Of a stretch of DNA of 64,000 bases, positions 27,831-41,500 are shown one piece after another. This stretch comes from Eunapius fragilis. Taxonomy: Eukaryota > Porifera > Demospongiae > Spongillida > Spongillidae. The notes under the pieces are model-generated. The model ran no database searches, had not been told where the DNA came from, and saw only the letters and a program-made list of their open reading frames with translations. The first letter of the stretch is position 1. Every line of letters starts with the position of its first letter. The translations under genes were made by a program, and so were the position numbers. The DNA lies in contig OY811989.1 of NCBI GenBank assembly GCA_963681505.1, positions 5,535,335-5,599,334 of the forward strand, read 5' to 3'.

Positions 27831-30190
27831 ACAAAGAGTATTTTGAGTCAGTTCACTAAAGCCCATAAGCTCCTATATATAGGCATGTCCCTCAAAGCAT
27901 GATGTGTACACATCGTCATCCCCCTCCCCCACTCACATCACACCAACATTTCTAACTTGCATCTTTTTACAACCATTAACGAAGGTTAATTGTAGTTGTG
28001 TGTGTACATTCACTCCGCATCCGCAGCTAGGTATTGATCGTTGGTTGAGCTAATGGGCGAATTAAATAGTTTTCAATCAAGCTGTAACAAGTCTAATCGT
28101 AAGCCCTTCAATGAAATTTTAAGTACCTTTGCTATCTAACCGTTCACGTGACCCGTCTAAAATGTCAGAACCAACGGTTAGATAGCAAAGGTACTTAAGA
28201 TTTCATTGAAGGGCTTACGATTAGACTTGTAATGTTACAGCTTGATTCAATATTATAATGGTAGCACCTTTTGAGTTTGGCGGGAAAATGTCTTAAAGCT
28301 GGTTTTGGTGAAATCGTATCATGTAGAGTCTCGAATGTATTTCACACAATTCATGAAAGGTAAGGTTTGTCTAGAAATGTGTTTGAAGTTCTAGTGAACG
28401 AATGTTTTTAATAAAAACAGAAATGAAGCTACCTTTCTGGGCGTGCAAAAGCTGTTCTGTACGTTTTTTTGACCTTGATTTTTTGTAAATAAGCTCTTCG
28501 TAGCAATCTGAATAGAACTGGATAGGTTTTGCCCTTTTCCCTAGCTTTGAAAACATAAAGTGGCACGAAACAGCGTTTTAGACATACAGTCAGTTCTGGG
28601 CGTATAACTACTTAAATAGTGTAAAAGCGGTTTGAAGGTTTCATCCTCTAGTGCACTCATTTTGCGATAGAACTGGACTATGGACTAAGCCAGGGAGTGT
28701 TGGTATGAGGTTATAAAAAGTTCGCGACTATCGCGTCAATCATTAGGGACACGGTACGAATAGACTAGGCCGTACTAGCAGTTCTGGGCGTATTGCTACT
28801 TTTGTATATAGTATTAGCGGGGTTTGAAGGTTTTATCCTCTAGTGCACTCATTTTGCGCTAGAACAGAGCTATGCACGGGAGTGTTGGTATGAAGTTATA
28901 ACAAGTTGGCTTTACATCGAATATCGCGTCAATCATTAGGGATACGGCACGAATAGAGTAAGACTGCTGTCATTTCTGCGCCTGTGGCTACTTTTGTAAA
29001 TAATATTAACGGGGTTTGAAGGTTTCATCCTTCACTGCTACTCATTTTGCCATTCCAGACTTAATAACTACTACAATAACCTATCTTCCGCTATAACACA
29101 GATGGAGCTGTTAATTGGCGTGCACATGATCCGTTTCCAATCCCTGTCTAAATAATCTATGGTTCTGATTAGGTCACACACACCTGACCCCCCCCCCCCC
29201 CCCCCCCCCCCCCGATCCCTAAGGGGTCCAAAACGGGCCAATAATACCAGGATGGAGACAAACGAATAGTTCCATGTTCTTCGATGAATATGAAAATGGT
29301 TTCAAAAGAAATCATAAAAAAGTACGGTGTGTGGAGAGAGCTGTGATTTCTGAAAGTAAATGTGGTTCTTTAACGGATATTTACCCTTACTACCAGTGCG
29401 TAAACCGTTCGGGTCAGGTTAACCACAACTGAGTTCTATGCAGCTTCGTATACATGTATTCACTTCTAAATGTGGTATGACCCCATCAGAACAATGGCAT
29501 CCAACACTGCAAGTGGCATACTCTGCCTACATTTATACCTATGTGCTGAAGACAATGTGGGTTGTATGGTTTAGAAATTTGAGACATATATTACAAAGAG
29601 TATTTTGAGTCAGTTCATTAAAGCCCAAAAGTTAAATAAGCTCCTATATAGACATGTCCCTTAAAACATGATGTGGACACATTGCCCCCCCCCGCTCACA
29701 TCACACCAACATTTCTAACTTGCATCTTTTTACAACCATTAACGAAGGTTAATTGTAGTTGTGTGTGTACATTCACTCCGCATCCGCAGCTAGGTATTGA
29801 TCGTTGGTTGAGCTAGTGGGCGAAATAAAAAGTTTTCAATCAAGCTGTAACAAGTCTAATTGTAAGCCCTTCAATGAAATTTTTAAGTACTTTTGCTATC
29901 TAGACCGTTGGTTCTGATTAGGTCACACACACCTGACCCCCCCCCCCCCCCCCCCGATCCCTAAGGGGTCCAAAACGGGCCAATAATATCAGGATGGAGA
30001 CAAACGAATAGTTTATCCATGTTCTTCGATGAATTTGAAAATGGGTTTCAAAAGAAATCATTAAAAAGTACAGTGTGTGGAGAGAGCTGTGATTCTGAAA
30101 GTAAATGTGGTTCTTAAACGGATTTTTACCCTTACTACCAGTACGTACACTCCCTTCAGGTCAGGTTAACCACAACTGAGTTATATGCAG
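27830..30190 (-). repeat. Cluster of R1 copies and hairpin
   Basis: Three partial to full R1 copies (27830-28260, 29150-29620, 29620-30190). Within the first, about 57 bp at 28088-28145 return as a near-perfect reverse complement at 28173-28229, giving a strong hairpin. Confidence 0.7.
28588..29060. repeat. About 200-bp tandem repeat, 2.5 copies
   Basis: Three blocks begin near 28590, 28778 and 28970 with CAGTTCTGGGCGTAT or a variant, followed by GGTTTGAAGGTTTCATCCT. Non-coding. Confidence 0.65.
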
Positions 30191-33100
30191 CTTCTTTTAG
30201 TCTCTTATAAGTCATAATTTACAAAGCTTAGGCAGCGTTAATAACTACACCAGGTAACCATTCACTGCTTAATTAGTTGCGTATACTAACTCTGATCCTA
30301 CATGGACAAACATCTGTGGGCAATTTTATTGAAGAAAGAGCTAGTGCAGTTCCTGTACCTCTTCATAACTCATAACACCATGCCCTCACTTTATTGTCTT
30401 TACCCATGTATATGATTTACTCTTGACTGGACAATATCTTTTTATGTTCACAATCCAAATACAATGGACAAGGATCTCATCACAATTGAAATTTCATCAT
30501 GGATCCCACCACAACAGTGCAATGGCTTACTAACCTACCTTTTTTTCTGCTTCTTTCAGTTCACTCCTTAACTCCCAATTTCATTCAGCTTCGCTTGATA
30601 CTCAGCTCAGCACTATTTCAGTTCATCACTCTTACCACTCTTTCTCTTTTTTCAACTCTTTCAATTCATTGCATATACATAGCTCAGCACTCTTTCAGGT
30701 TACTTCTTTTGCTCACAACTTCACTTAACCTCTTATTGCTCCTTTTTTTTTTCTGGTAGAAGTAGTCATTGGCAGAAAGTATAAAGGCTTAATTATCAGA
30801 GAACAAAACAAAATATCTACCAAAAAAAAACATCCCATACTACACTTCATGTAACCTTATGACATACAAATCACCAGTCTCCTAATGCCAACAGCAATTA
30901 AATAAAGGTTCTATTTTAGTTTCACACATTTATCCCACTGAAATGACCACAAAGGTTCTGTTTTAGTTTCACACATTTATCCCACTGAAATGACCACAAA
31001 GGTTCTGTTTTAGTTTCACACATTTATCCACTGAAATGACCACAAAGGTTCTGTTTTAGTTTCACACATTTATCCCACTGAAATGACCACAAGGGTTCTG
31101 TTTTAGTTTCACACATTTATCCAACTGCTCTGTGTCCATTGTCTTCTATAAAGAGACAGCAATTCACCTGGCAACAGCTTATGGCTATTGGAACTTGTCT
31201 AAAATGGTAAAACCAATCGGCATCAAACGCTTGCACCAGTAGCTTATGCATAGACGTGAAGTCCTTTTTTTTCATCTTCTCTAGGGTCCAGCCAAGCTGC
31301 AAGTGCTTTCCCTTCGAGCAGGGTTGGCAGTTTGACTTCCTTCACCTCATCATTCCAGCTGTTTGCCATGCTGCATGTCAAAACACTTAAACCATTTGGC
31401 GGCCTCCCCAGAAGAGAAGGGTTTTGGAACACTAATCTCAGTACTTGATACAGCCATTCTCTGCTACCAATGTGACAAAGGCCTACTAGGTAAAGGGTGA
31501 GAACTGGACATTTGATTGCAATCATGTTTAGTTCACAACTGCCATTCCTAACCTAAAAGTACAGAGGACATAAGCTTCCAATGACTGCCACAACCTGTTA
31601 AAGGAAATCAGGAAAAAGTCACATCATGGTCGCATGATATTATCATAAAATCAAGGAAGGACACAGGGCAGCAATGAATACCACAACCCATAAAGGAAAT
31701 CACAGTCACTGCAGATAAAGTAGCATCAAGAACTCCAGTTATGTTGAGGCAACCATAAGAGACTAGAAACCACACCCCCTCACCTCCCTGCCCATGAGTT
31801 ATAGTTAATAACTGGGTTGGCCATGTACATCTGCTACAAGCCTGGCACTGAGATTGCCTTGCTCCTAGTCTACCAATGTATGCTTATGTCACAGGGCCTG
31901 GGTACGGGACTAATACTAGTCAGTAGCCATCTTCATCCCCCCCCCCCCCCCCCCCCAATGAAATTTTCGCAAACAATAGAATCAGTTTGTTCAAGTGTAA
32001 GTGTAGGGATGACATATGTTGTCTAGTGTAGGGTGACCATGTAACTATGTTGTCTAGTGTAGGGTGACCATGTAACCATGTTGCTGGGAGGTAACCATGT
32101 AACCTAGTTACAGTAGGCTACATAGTCACCCTTCTGTATCATGACCTGGATAGAATCACATAGCTATTTGATTATGTCATGTAAAACATTCATAATCGAA
32201 ATTAATCATTACAAAGGCTTGAAATACACAGTCACAAAATCATAGTCAGAGGTCTTGCAAGTTTCACCTTCAATTGTATTGTTATTTTGAGTGTATTGAC
32301 AAGCACAGTCAAGCATTATCACCAGATGAACTTTACTCTGCTCATATCAAATGCAGGAACCTTCCATGCTAAGCAGGGTCGCTCGGGGTTAAAGTATCAT
32401 CAAGTTTTTGTGTTTTAACTGTGTATTCAAGTTAAGTCAGTTCAAATTATGCCTACCACCCTCATGCACTGTTTTTGAACCATCAGAGCTATTTAAATGT
32501 ACTCAGAACATTCTCACAACAGCAGAAAAGAAGCTAACACTTCTACACAATATCTATCTCCATGGTTACAATGTTACCACCACCTTTCCACGGGAGTGCC
32601 CCGCCTCCACATCACGATGAGCATCAACTATCTCTTCCCACTTGTACACAGAACTTATCACTGGACATACGGCCCCACTCTCCACCATCTTGGCCACCTC
32701 TTCCAGGATGGACCCACTGGGCTGGGCCAACACGTAATGGAACGCTCGACCAAACAACACCCTGTTCACAAACACCTTGTACCGGTACAGCCACGAAAAC
32801 ACCAAGGACCCGAGAAAGTTGCCGTACTTACCAGCAAGGTAGAGACGTGGGGAGATGAGGGTCACATACTTGGCCCCTCCAAAAGCCTTCAGGATGCTCA
32901 GGGAGGCCTTCTCATTCCCTATAACTGTGTCCAGAACCAGGTCATAGTTCTTCTTCAGAGCACCACTGAAGCTTCCTGTGGTGTAGTCAAACACTATGTC
33001 TGCACCTAGCTTGTGGGCCAGGCTGATGTTGTGGGTGGAGCAAGTGGTCGTCACCTCTGCACCCCAAGCCTTCAGGAGCTGCACAGCAAATGACCCGACA

Positions 33101-35515
33101 CCCCCTGTCCCACCATGTACCAGCACTCTCTTCCCCTTTACCCACTGTGGACACACCCCCGCCTCAGTCACCAGGGCTGTCCACACAGAGGCTGCCACGT
33201 AGGGCAGGGAAGCCGCCTGTTTGTGGTCTATGTTCCTTGGCTTCAGAGCACACAGGGACTCGTCTACAGTCACGTACTCTGCATAGGTTCCCTGTCTCCC
33301 AAAGCTCTGGGCCGCGTACACCTGGTCTCCTGGGGCAAACCTGCTCACGTTGTCCCCCACTGCCACCACTTCCCCAGAGCAGTCTCGCCCCAGCACTAGG
33401 GGAAAGAGGGACCTCCCACCTGCCAGAGCCTTCAACAGAGAGGAGCCATAGCCCTGACGCATGCGAACATCGATGGGGTTAACAGAGAATGCGTTAACCT
33501 TGATCAAAACGTCAGTGGGGAGAAACTCCCTGATATGATTGGGGTCAACTTTCAGAACCTTGTCGGCATCTCCAAATCCAATGATGACCAGGGCACGATG
33601 TCTGGACACAGCTTGAAGGAACTCATGTGGGCGGTGAGTGAACAAGGCGCTCAGCAGCCATGTTGTACCCAGACCACACCCAATGCAGACCATCTCGGAC
33701 AGCTTAGCAAAACCCCGCAATAGGAAGGCAACCACTGCCCCACGACCCACGTTGGCAAAAGATGGAGGTGTTATTATGGGATGACGTGTTGGTCTAATGG
33801 CTCTCTGTGAGAGATGTGTGCTGGAGATGTCTCCAAGGACTATCCCCACTACCCTACTGGCCTCCATTGCACTGGGCTGGTAGTCTGAACGCCAGGCAAT
33901 CACACCGTCGGGACGAACTAGATAGAACTTGTGGTCGTAGATGGCTAATAGCTCAGGCAGCTTTGGGTATGAATACACTTGGAGAGGGACACCTCTGTTG
34001 GCCAGCCCATCCCTCAGTGCCTGGCAGTCAGTTTCCTCTCCACCAATGAGCAGGAGGACAAACTGCTTGCCAAACAGATCGATGATGGAGGTACAATCAG
34101 GCAAGGACCCCACGTGGGGGGCACGTGACCCAGGAAGGGTGGACGGAAGGTACTTGCTTGAGGAACATGGGTGTGGCTTGACTCCGCCCCTTTCATCGTA
34201 TTCGTGGACTATGACATTGGAGGCGGAATACTGAAATCCAAGGATGATGTTATTGCCAAGGAAGAACTGTTGAAACAGCGTTGTTTGAAGGATTCGACCA
34301 AACACACTGCGCACAAGGGGTGTGTACAACAGGAATGCCTGCAAATGCTGCCGTCGCAGGAGAACCTCACTACCTAGGTTCAAAGCAAACTGCCTTGTGG
34401 AGTCCGCCAGCATCCGACGCTCAAGTTGGTAGGAGTCAAAGAGGTGAGGACCACCATAGCCTTTAAGAACAGCTTCCAGCTTCCATGCCAGGTCTGCAAC
34501 ATCACTAATCCCTGTGTTCAGACCCAACCCACCAGCTGGTAGCCATTGGTGGGCAGCATCCCCTGCTAGAAAGCACCGTCCCTCCTGGTACTTGGTAGAT
34601 AGCAGACAGTGCATATTGTATCCCTGGGCACTGATGAGGGTAAATGGAAGGGTCTCACCCATCAGATCCAGGACACACTGGTGAGCATTCTGGACCACCG
34701 CATCCACTTGCTCATCAGAGTAGTTTGATGGCAACAAGACATGGAAGGCTAATCCACCTTCTGCATTCAAGGTTATTACAGCCGCCGTTAGCTTGGTATT
34801 CATGACAAAATACATTCCTGTGCGATTCAGCTGTTGTAGACGTGTAAACAGCTCAGGTGACTTTATGGTGATACTGCAAGCCCTGGCCACCACAAATTTG
34901 CCATAGGTGTGGACCCCAATCTGTTTCCTGACCCAGCTGGACCCGCCATCTGTACCCACTGCGTACTGAGCCCTGAAAGTTTTGGACGTGACTACACCCT
35001 CGTCGGAAGTGTGGCGCGCCTCCACCGTAACCCCGCCTTCGTCCTGCTTCAGGGACGTGGCTTCGTAGCCATACAGCATCGTAACGTTGTCGGCCGTCAG
35101 TAGGTGGTTCTTCAGCACGGGCTCTAGCCGGTACTGTGGGCACAGCAATGGACATGTAGGGGACGCACCGGGCACGTACATAATATACCGGCTTCCTCGT
35201 CCCGCCAAGATGTCTGCTGCCGAGTCGAATTTACGGGAAAACAAGATGCCGTCTCCCAGCAGGTTGGTCCCACAGCTTACGCTTACGGGGAGCTCTAAAG
35301 GGTATGCCGCCTCTTGCACTTTGTATTGTAGACCCAGGCGACGAAAATGTTCCATGGTGCGACAGTTTATGAGAACGGCCTTGGCGGAGTCCGAGGTATC
35401 AGGTTTCTTTTCGAGCAGGATGCAGTTCACCCCCCTATAGGACAGCTCTGAGGCGAGCGTGAGTCCCACGGGACCACCGCCAACTATAAGAACGCTTGTC
35501 TTCTCGCTATCTGTC
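29095..35515. repeat. Right arm of large inverted duplication
   Basis: Reverse-complement partner of 7890-14100. It differs by indels: about 265 bp at 30502-30765 rich in TTTC/ACTC and about 110 bp near 31366-31470 are absent from the left arm, and the 46-bp array has fewer units here. Apart from fusion gene copy B no convincing gene is seen. Confidence 0.85.
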
Positions 35516-35532
35516 GCCATTCTCGCATTCAA
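32566..35532 (-). CDS. FAD monooxygenase-MDR fusion, inverted copy B
   Basis: Same architecture as the copy at 7884-10835, on the opposite strand, 988 codons, no frame breaks. It begins with four extra residues (MNAR) before the shared start region, and the two copies lose similarity just upstream of their ATGs, so the duplication edge lies at the start codon. All cofactor motifs are kept (GGGPVGL, GDAAH, GGTGGVG). Differences are scattered and mostly conservative, for example Q/R in LG(Q/R)DCSGE and an extra proline near residue 627. Both copies therefore look functional. Its ATG lies only 49 bp from the ATG of the divergent P4-ATPase gene at 35582, so the two share a very short promoter region, whereas copy A sits downstream of the kinase gene with different upstream DNA. 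Expression of the copies may therefore differ. Confidence 0.9.
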   Translation of the reverse strand: MNARMATDSEKTSVLIVGGGPVGLTLASELSYRGVNCILLEKKPDTSDSAKAVLINCRTMEHFRRLGLQYKVQEAAYPLELPVSVSCGTNLLGDGILFSRKFDSAADILAGRGSRYIMYVPGASPTCPLLCPQYRLEPVLKNHLLTADNVTMLYGYEATSLKQDEGGVTVEARHTSDEGVVTSKTFRAQYAVGTDGGSSWVRKQIGVHTYGKFVVARACSITIKSPELFTRLQQLNRTGMYFVMNTKLTAAVITLNAEGGLAFHVLLPSNYSDEQVDAVVQNAHQCVLDLMGETLPFTLISAQGYNMHCLLSTKYQEGRCFLAGDAAHQWLPAGGLGLNTGISDVADLAWKLEAVLKGYGGPHLFDSYQLERRMLADSTRQFALNLGSEVLLRRQHLQAFLLYTPLVRSVFGRILQTTLFQQFFLGNNIILGFQYSASNVIVHEYDERGGVKPHPCSSSKYLPSTLPGSRAPHVGSLPDCTSIIDLFGKQFVLLLIGGEETDCQALRDGLANRGVPLQVYSYPKLPELLAIYDHKFYLVRPDGVIAWRSDYQPSAMEASRVVGIVLGDISSTHLSQRAIRPTRHPIITPPSFANVGRGAVVAFLLRGFAKLSEMVCIGCGLGTTWLLSALFTHRPHEFLQAVSRHRALVIIGFGDADKVLKVDPNHIREFLPTDVLIKVNAFSVNPIDVRMRQGYGSSLLKALAGGRSLFPLVLGRDCSGEVVAVGDNVSRFAPGDQVYAAQSFGRQGTYAEYVTVDESLCALKPRNIDHKQAASLPYVAASVWTALVTEAGVCPQWVKGKRVLVHGGTGGVGSFAVQLLKAWGAEVTTTCSTHNISLAHKLGADIVFDYTTGSFSGALKKNYDLVLDTVIGNEKASLSILKAFGGAKYVTLISPRLYLAGKYGNFLGSLVFSWLYRYKVFVNRVLFGRAFHYVLAQPSGSILEEVAKMVESGAVCPVISSVYKWEEIVDAHRDVEAGHSRGKVVVTL

Positions 35533-35581
35533 GGTTAAAGTTTAATGGTTAAATTTCCCCTGGGCACGAGGTATAATACTG

Positions 35582-38500
35582 ATGGAGGAAAAGGTTACGT
35601 CTTACCATGATACAGCTGCACCTCCACCAGGATATCGCTGCTTTACAGCTCAAAGCGTACTTCTACCTCCGGCACCTTGGTATCGAAAAGTTCGTGTTCC
35701 AGGTTTTACCCGTCGTACATCTCCATACACAAATGTTGTACGCACTACCAAGTATACAGTGTTTAACTTTGTGCCCAAAAATCTATGGGAACAGTTTCAT
35801 CGCGGCGCCAATCTCTATTTTGTCTTCATAATTTTTCTAAACTTGGTGCCTGAGTTGGAGGTGTTTGGGAAGGAGATAGCCTTTATTCCTGTACTATTCG
35901 TGCTCTTGGTAACTGCTGTCAAAGACATCTTTGAAGACTACCGACGCTACAGATCTGATAAAGAGGTGAATAGCAAGCAAGCCAGAGTTTACGACCGGTA
36001 ACTGCCTACCCCCGCATCTATTTAATACGCACTCACACACATGTCAACGCACGTGCCTCCAGTGAAGCGCGAAGGTTTGAAGAGGTCCAATGGAAGGACG
36101 TGCGTCTTGGCGACTTCGTTGAGGTCCTGTGCGACGCGGCTATTCCCGCAGACCTTCTTCTGATTCGCTCGAGTGATACGGGAGGCGTGTGTTACATTGA
36201 AACAGCCACCCTCGATGGAGAGACGAACCTGAAGCAGAGGCAGGCCGTGTTACAAAACCAGCAGCAACACAACACAGAGGTTAGCCCACTGGTATAACAG
36301 TCGCCATTTTGCTACTACTAAGTGAGGGTACATGCAGTACAGTGTCCATGTTAACGTATCGAGAGGTAACAAGATAGTCGCGTCACCTGCCCGCTGCCTT
36401 TTACTATCAACACAACTTACAGTTCGTTGGTAACCTAAATAACTGTAGTCAGAGCTGTGCTAACATGTAGTCCAGTGATAACCCTGTGCACTCACTGCAG
36501 GCCGAGGATGGGATAAGGATGTTTGAGCCAGGTGATTTGAAGGGGGAGGTGTGGTGTGAACAACCTCATGAGAAGATCTACGAGTTCAATGGATACATGT
36601 GAGTGTGTCAGCCAACGGGCCTCGTGCTTTAACCCTTCCTCCACCTCATTGCCACACCTCACTTTCCCCTAGTGCTTCTCCTTGTGAAGAACATGTTCCC
36701 ATCACTCGTAGCAACCTTTTACTGAGGAGCTGTGTACTGAGGAACACCACAGCTGTGATTGGGTTGGTGGTGTATGCAGGTGAGTGGAGTTGGAGCAGGA
36801 AGGCTGTACCAGGGAAGGCTCCTTTATGAAGTAGTCATTGTGAATGAGCATGCAGTCGCTGTTATTGTATTTTTTATGGATTGTGGTCTGGTAGAACTAT
36901 TTTGGCTTGCAAATCCCATCTCAATAATGCTACACAGGCCATGAAACCAAAGCCATGTTGAACAACACTGGTCCTCGCTACAAGAGAAGCAAGCTGGAGA
37001 AAGACATTAACATTGATGTCATCGTGCAGGTGGTAATACTGGTAGTTCTATGTCTGGTGGGAGGCATAGGTGAGTGGTGGGAGGGACATTGGTGAGTGGT
37101 GGGAGGGACATTGGTGTGTAGTGGGAGGGACATTGGCTAGTGGTGAGAGGGACATTGGTGAGTGTGGTGGGAGGAGCATTGTGAGTGGGAGGCATTGGCG
37201 AGTGTGGTGGTGGGAGGGGCATTGGTGGTGTGTACATGTATATGTGAGGGGCAGTAATGATTGGTTTATGATCCTTCTCCTTGACACCAGGCAATGGGGT
37301 GTGGTCAAAAATGCAGCTGGGTATTGATGTGCCTTACTACATCCAGAGGCTAAGTCCTGCCTTAAGTGGCTTTACCACATTCTGGAGTTTCATCATTCTA
37401 CTACAGGTAACCACACACCCCAAAATATGTGTGGGCGTGGTGTTTACATGCATGTGTACCATACACCCTTACATGGACATGCATCTGCACTACACACCTT
37501 ACATGGACATGCATCTGCACTATACACCTTACATGGGCATACATCTGCACTACACACCTTACATGGGCATACATCTGCACTACACACCTTACATGGGCAT
37601 ACATCTGCACTATACACCTTACATGGGCATACATCTGCACTACACACCTTACATGGGCATACATCTGCACTACACACCTTGCATGGACATGCATCTGCAC
37701 TACACACCTTACATGGGCATACATCTGCACTACACACCTTACATGGGCATACATCTGCACTACACACCTTACATGGACATGCATCTGCACTATACACCTT
37801 ACATGGGCATACATCTGCACTACACACCTTACATGGGCATACATCTGCACTACACACCTTACATGGGCATACATCTGCACTATACACCTTACATGGGCAT
37901 ACATCTGCACTACACACCTTACATGGGCATACATCTGCACTACACACCTTACATGGACATGCATCTGCACTACACACCTTACATGGGCATACATCTGCAC
38001 TACACACCTTACATGGGCATACATCTGCACTACACACCTTACATGGGCATACACACCTTACATGGGCATACATCTGCACTACACACCTTACATGGACATG
38101 CATCTGCACTACACACCTTACATGGGCATACATCTGCACTATACACCTTACATGGGCATACACACCTTACATGGGCATACATCTGCACTACACACCTTAC
38201 ATGGGCATACACACCTTACATGGGCATACATCTGCACTACACACCTTACATGGGCATACATCTGCACTACACACCTTACATGGGCATACATCTGCACTAC
38301 ACACCTTACATGGGCATACATCTGCACTACACACCTTACATGGGCATACATCTGCACTACACACCTTACATGGGCATACATCTGCACTACACACCTTACA
38401 TGGGCATACACACCTTACATGGGCATACATCTGCACTACACACCTTACATGGGCATACATCTGCACTACACACCTTACATGGGCATACACACCTTACATG

Positions 38501-41500
38501 GGCATACATCTGCACTACACACCTTACATGGGCATACATCTGCACTACACACCTTACATGGGCATACATCTGCACTACACACCTTACATGGGCATACATC
38601 TGCACTATACACCTTACATGGGCATACATCTGCACTACACACCTTACATGGGCATACATCTGCACTACACACCTTACATGGGCATACATCTGCACTATAC
38701 ACCTTACATGGGCATACATCTGCACTATACACCTTACATGGGCATACCTGTGTAATTGTAATTTTTTTGTATGTGGTGTGTGCAGGTGATAGTCCCCATC
38801 TCCTTATACGTATCAATTGAGATAGTTAAGTTAACTCAAGTATACTTCATCAACTGGGACATCAGTATGTACCACCAGCAAACCAACAGACCCTTTCAGT
38901 GCAGAGCCCTCACCATCAATGAAGACTTGGGTCAGATTGAGTATGTCTTCTCAGATAAAACTGGTACACTCACTGAGAATGAGATGGTGTTCAGATGCTG
39001 TTCCATTGGTGGTATCAACTATGCTCATTCAGTAAATTGTATGTGCATCTCCTGTATTCTTGGCTGTGGGTTTTGACTTTGTTTTAATGTACCACACACC
39101 AACCTTCCTACTGTTTTCAAACCTGCACCTTCATCTGCCCCTCCCCTCACCTGCCCATCCTTACCTACCTCTCCTCACATATCCTCACCTGCCCCTCCTC
39201 ACATACCCTCTCCTGCCCCTCCTCACATACCTCACCTGCCCCTCCTCACATACCCTCACCTGTCACCCTCCCACATCAGTTGGTCTAACGGATCATGGCA
39301 CTGAAGGTCCAAAGACAGCAGTAAGTGTATTGCAACATGAGTGTAATGTACGGGTGTACGTGTGTAATGTACGGGTGTACGGGTGTACGTGTGTAATGTA
39401 CGGGTGTACGGGTGTAATGTACGGGTGTACGGGTGTACGTGTGTAATGTACGGGTGTACGTGTGTAATGTAGGGGTGTACGTGTGTAATGTACAGGTGTA
39501 CGTGTGTAATGTACAGGTGTACGTGTGTAATGTACGGGTGTACGTGTGGAATGTACAGGTGTACGTGTGTAATGTACAGGTGTACGTGTGTAATGTACAG
39601 GTGTACATGTGTAATGTACGGGTGTACGTGTGGAATGTACAGGTGTACGGGTGTACATGTGTAATGTACAGGTGTACGTGTGTAATGTACGGGTGTACGT
39701 GTGTTAATTATTAAATATCCTTTCGAGGGTCCCTTCTCAGTTTTTTGGTATGTACTACATGTACTGCCTGATTTTGTTATACACAATCCTTGCTATGATT
39801 TAAATGTATCATTAAACGATTAACGTCGGAATATTTAAATTGTTTAGCCAAAGTAGAGTTGTACAAAAACAGCTAAATGAGGCAGCAGAGGAACCTTAGG
39901 TAGCTGGGAGGGGTTTCAACTACATAATCCGAAGCCGTGAACATGAGTGACTTCATTTTTCAAAGGTTCTAGAAGAATTCATTGGTAACGGTAAACACAT
40001 CTTTGATGCAGACGTGCGTATCTCGGTGGTAATCGGTTAAGTAGGTAATTTTTCACTTGATTTCCTCCTCCCCACTCCGTGCTTCAAAGGTGACCACACC
40101 TGTTCAGGATACAGCCCTGGTCAGTGCTCTTCAGGACTCCTCCCTCAGAGGAGAATGCATTCAGGACTTCTTCCTCAACATTGTCCTATGCAACACAGTG
40201 GTGGTGGTGACAAAGGAGTCTCACCATAGGAAGATGGAGAGGAACAAGGGCTCCATCTTGCCAGGGGATGTGGTCTATGAAGCAGAGTCACCAGATGAAG
40301 CAGCCTTGGTTGAGGTACATACACTCCACACACCATCCATGGTTGAGGTACTTGGAGCTTGGTACCCCGGCTACCTCCTCCCCATTCTCTTGGTCTCACG
40401 TTTGTGTTATGGCTTGTTCTAAGTCTCTTCCTCTTGTAATTGAGGTAGCTATACATTGTGGGTGAGGGTGTTAGTCATGATGTGTGGAGAGGTGAGGGTG
40501 TTAGTCATGAGGTGTGGAGGTGAGGGTGTTATTCATGAGGTGTGGAGAGGTAAGAGTGGTCTCAATATTCATGAGTGACACCCTCACCCCTCCACACTCG
40601 TTAGTCATGACATGTGGAGAGGTGATAAGAAATAACCTCACACACCTCCTCCCCAGGCTGCTCGTGCCTATGGTTATACTCTGACCGCCAAGTCCCAACA
40701 CTGGGCAACAGTCCACACCCCGCATCACGGACCAATCAAATTTCAGATCCTCCAGATGTTGGAGTTCGACTCTGTGCGCAAGTGTATGTCAGTAATCATA
40801 CAGGAAGCAGGAACTGACAGACTTGTGCTGTATTCAAAGGGGGCTGACTCAACAATCTACCGCAACCTGTCCCATAGCAATGATGGAACCAACACGATAA
40901 CAGCCGTCACTGAGCAGCACCTAAGTATGTACAGCAAGTTAGGTCTGAGGACCTTGTGTTTGGCTAAGAGGGTAAGAAGTGTGTGAGGGGTGTGGAGTAT
41001 AGGAGGTGTGGGAGGGTGGGAAGTATGGGAGGTGTGGGAGGGTGTGAAGTATGGGAGGTGTGAGGGGTGTGAAGTATGGGAGGTGTGAGGGGTGGGAAGT
41101 ATGGGAGGTGTGAGGGGTGGGAAGTATAGAAGATGTGTGAGGGGTGGGAAGTATAGGTGGTGTGTGACTGTGATGATGTGTGGATGTGTGTGATGTCATA
41201 CACCTGGCCCACAAGCATTTAACAAGATTGCTGACCTTGACCATAACATTGCTGGGCCAGTATACCTTGACCATAACATTGCTGGACCAGTATACCTTGA
41301 CCATAACATTGCTGGACCAGTATACCTTGACCGTAACATTGCTGGGCCAGTGTACCTTGACCATAACATTGCTGGGCCAGTATACCTTGACCATAACATT
41401 GCTGGGTTGTAAGTGGACAGGATAACTTTACAGCTGACCCTTATAAAATATGTGTGTTGTGTGTGTGTGTGTGTGTGTGTCCTTCATCTATGACGACTTC

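Noticed and set aside
37281..38820. Open frames of 440-500 codons on both strands
   Set aside because: They run through a 30-bp minisatellite whose unit is a multiple of three; flanking exons show the stretch is an intron of the flippase gene.
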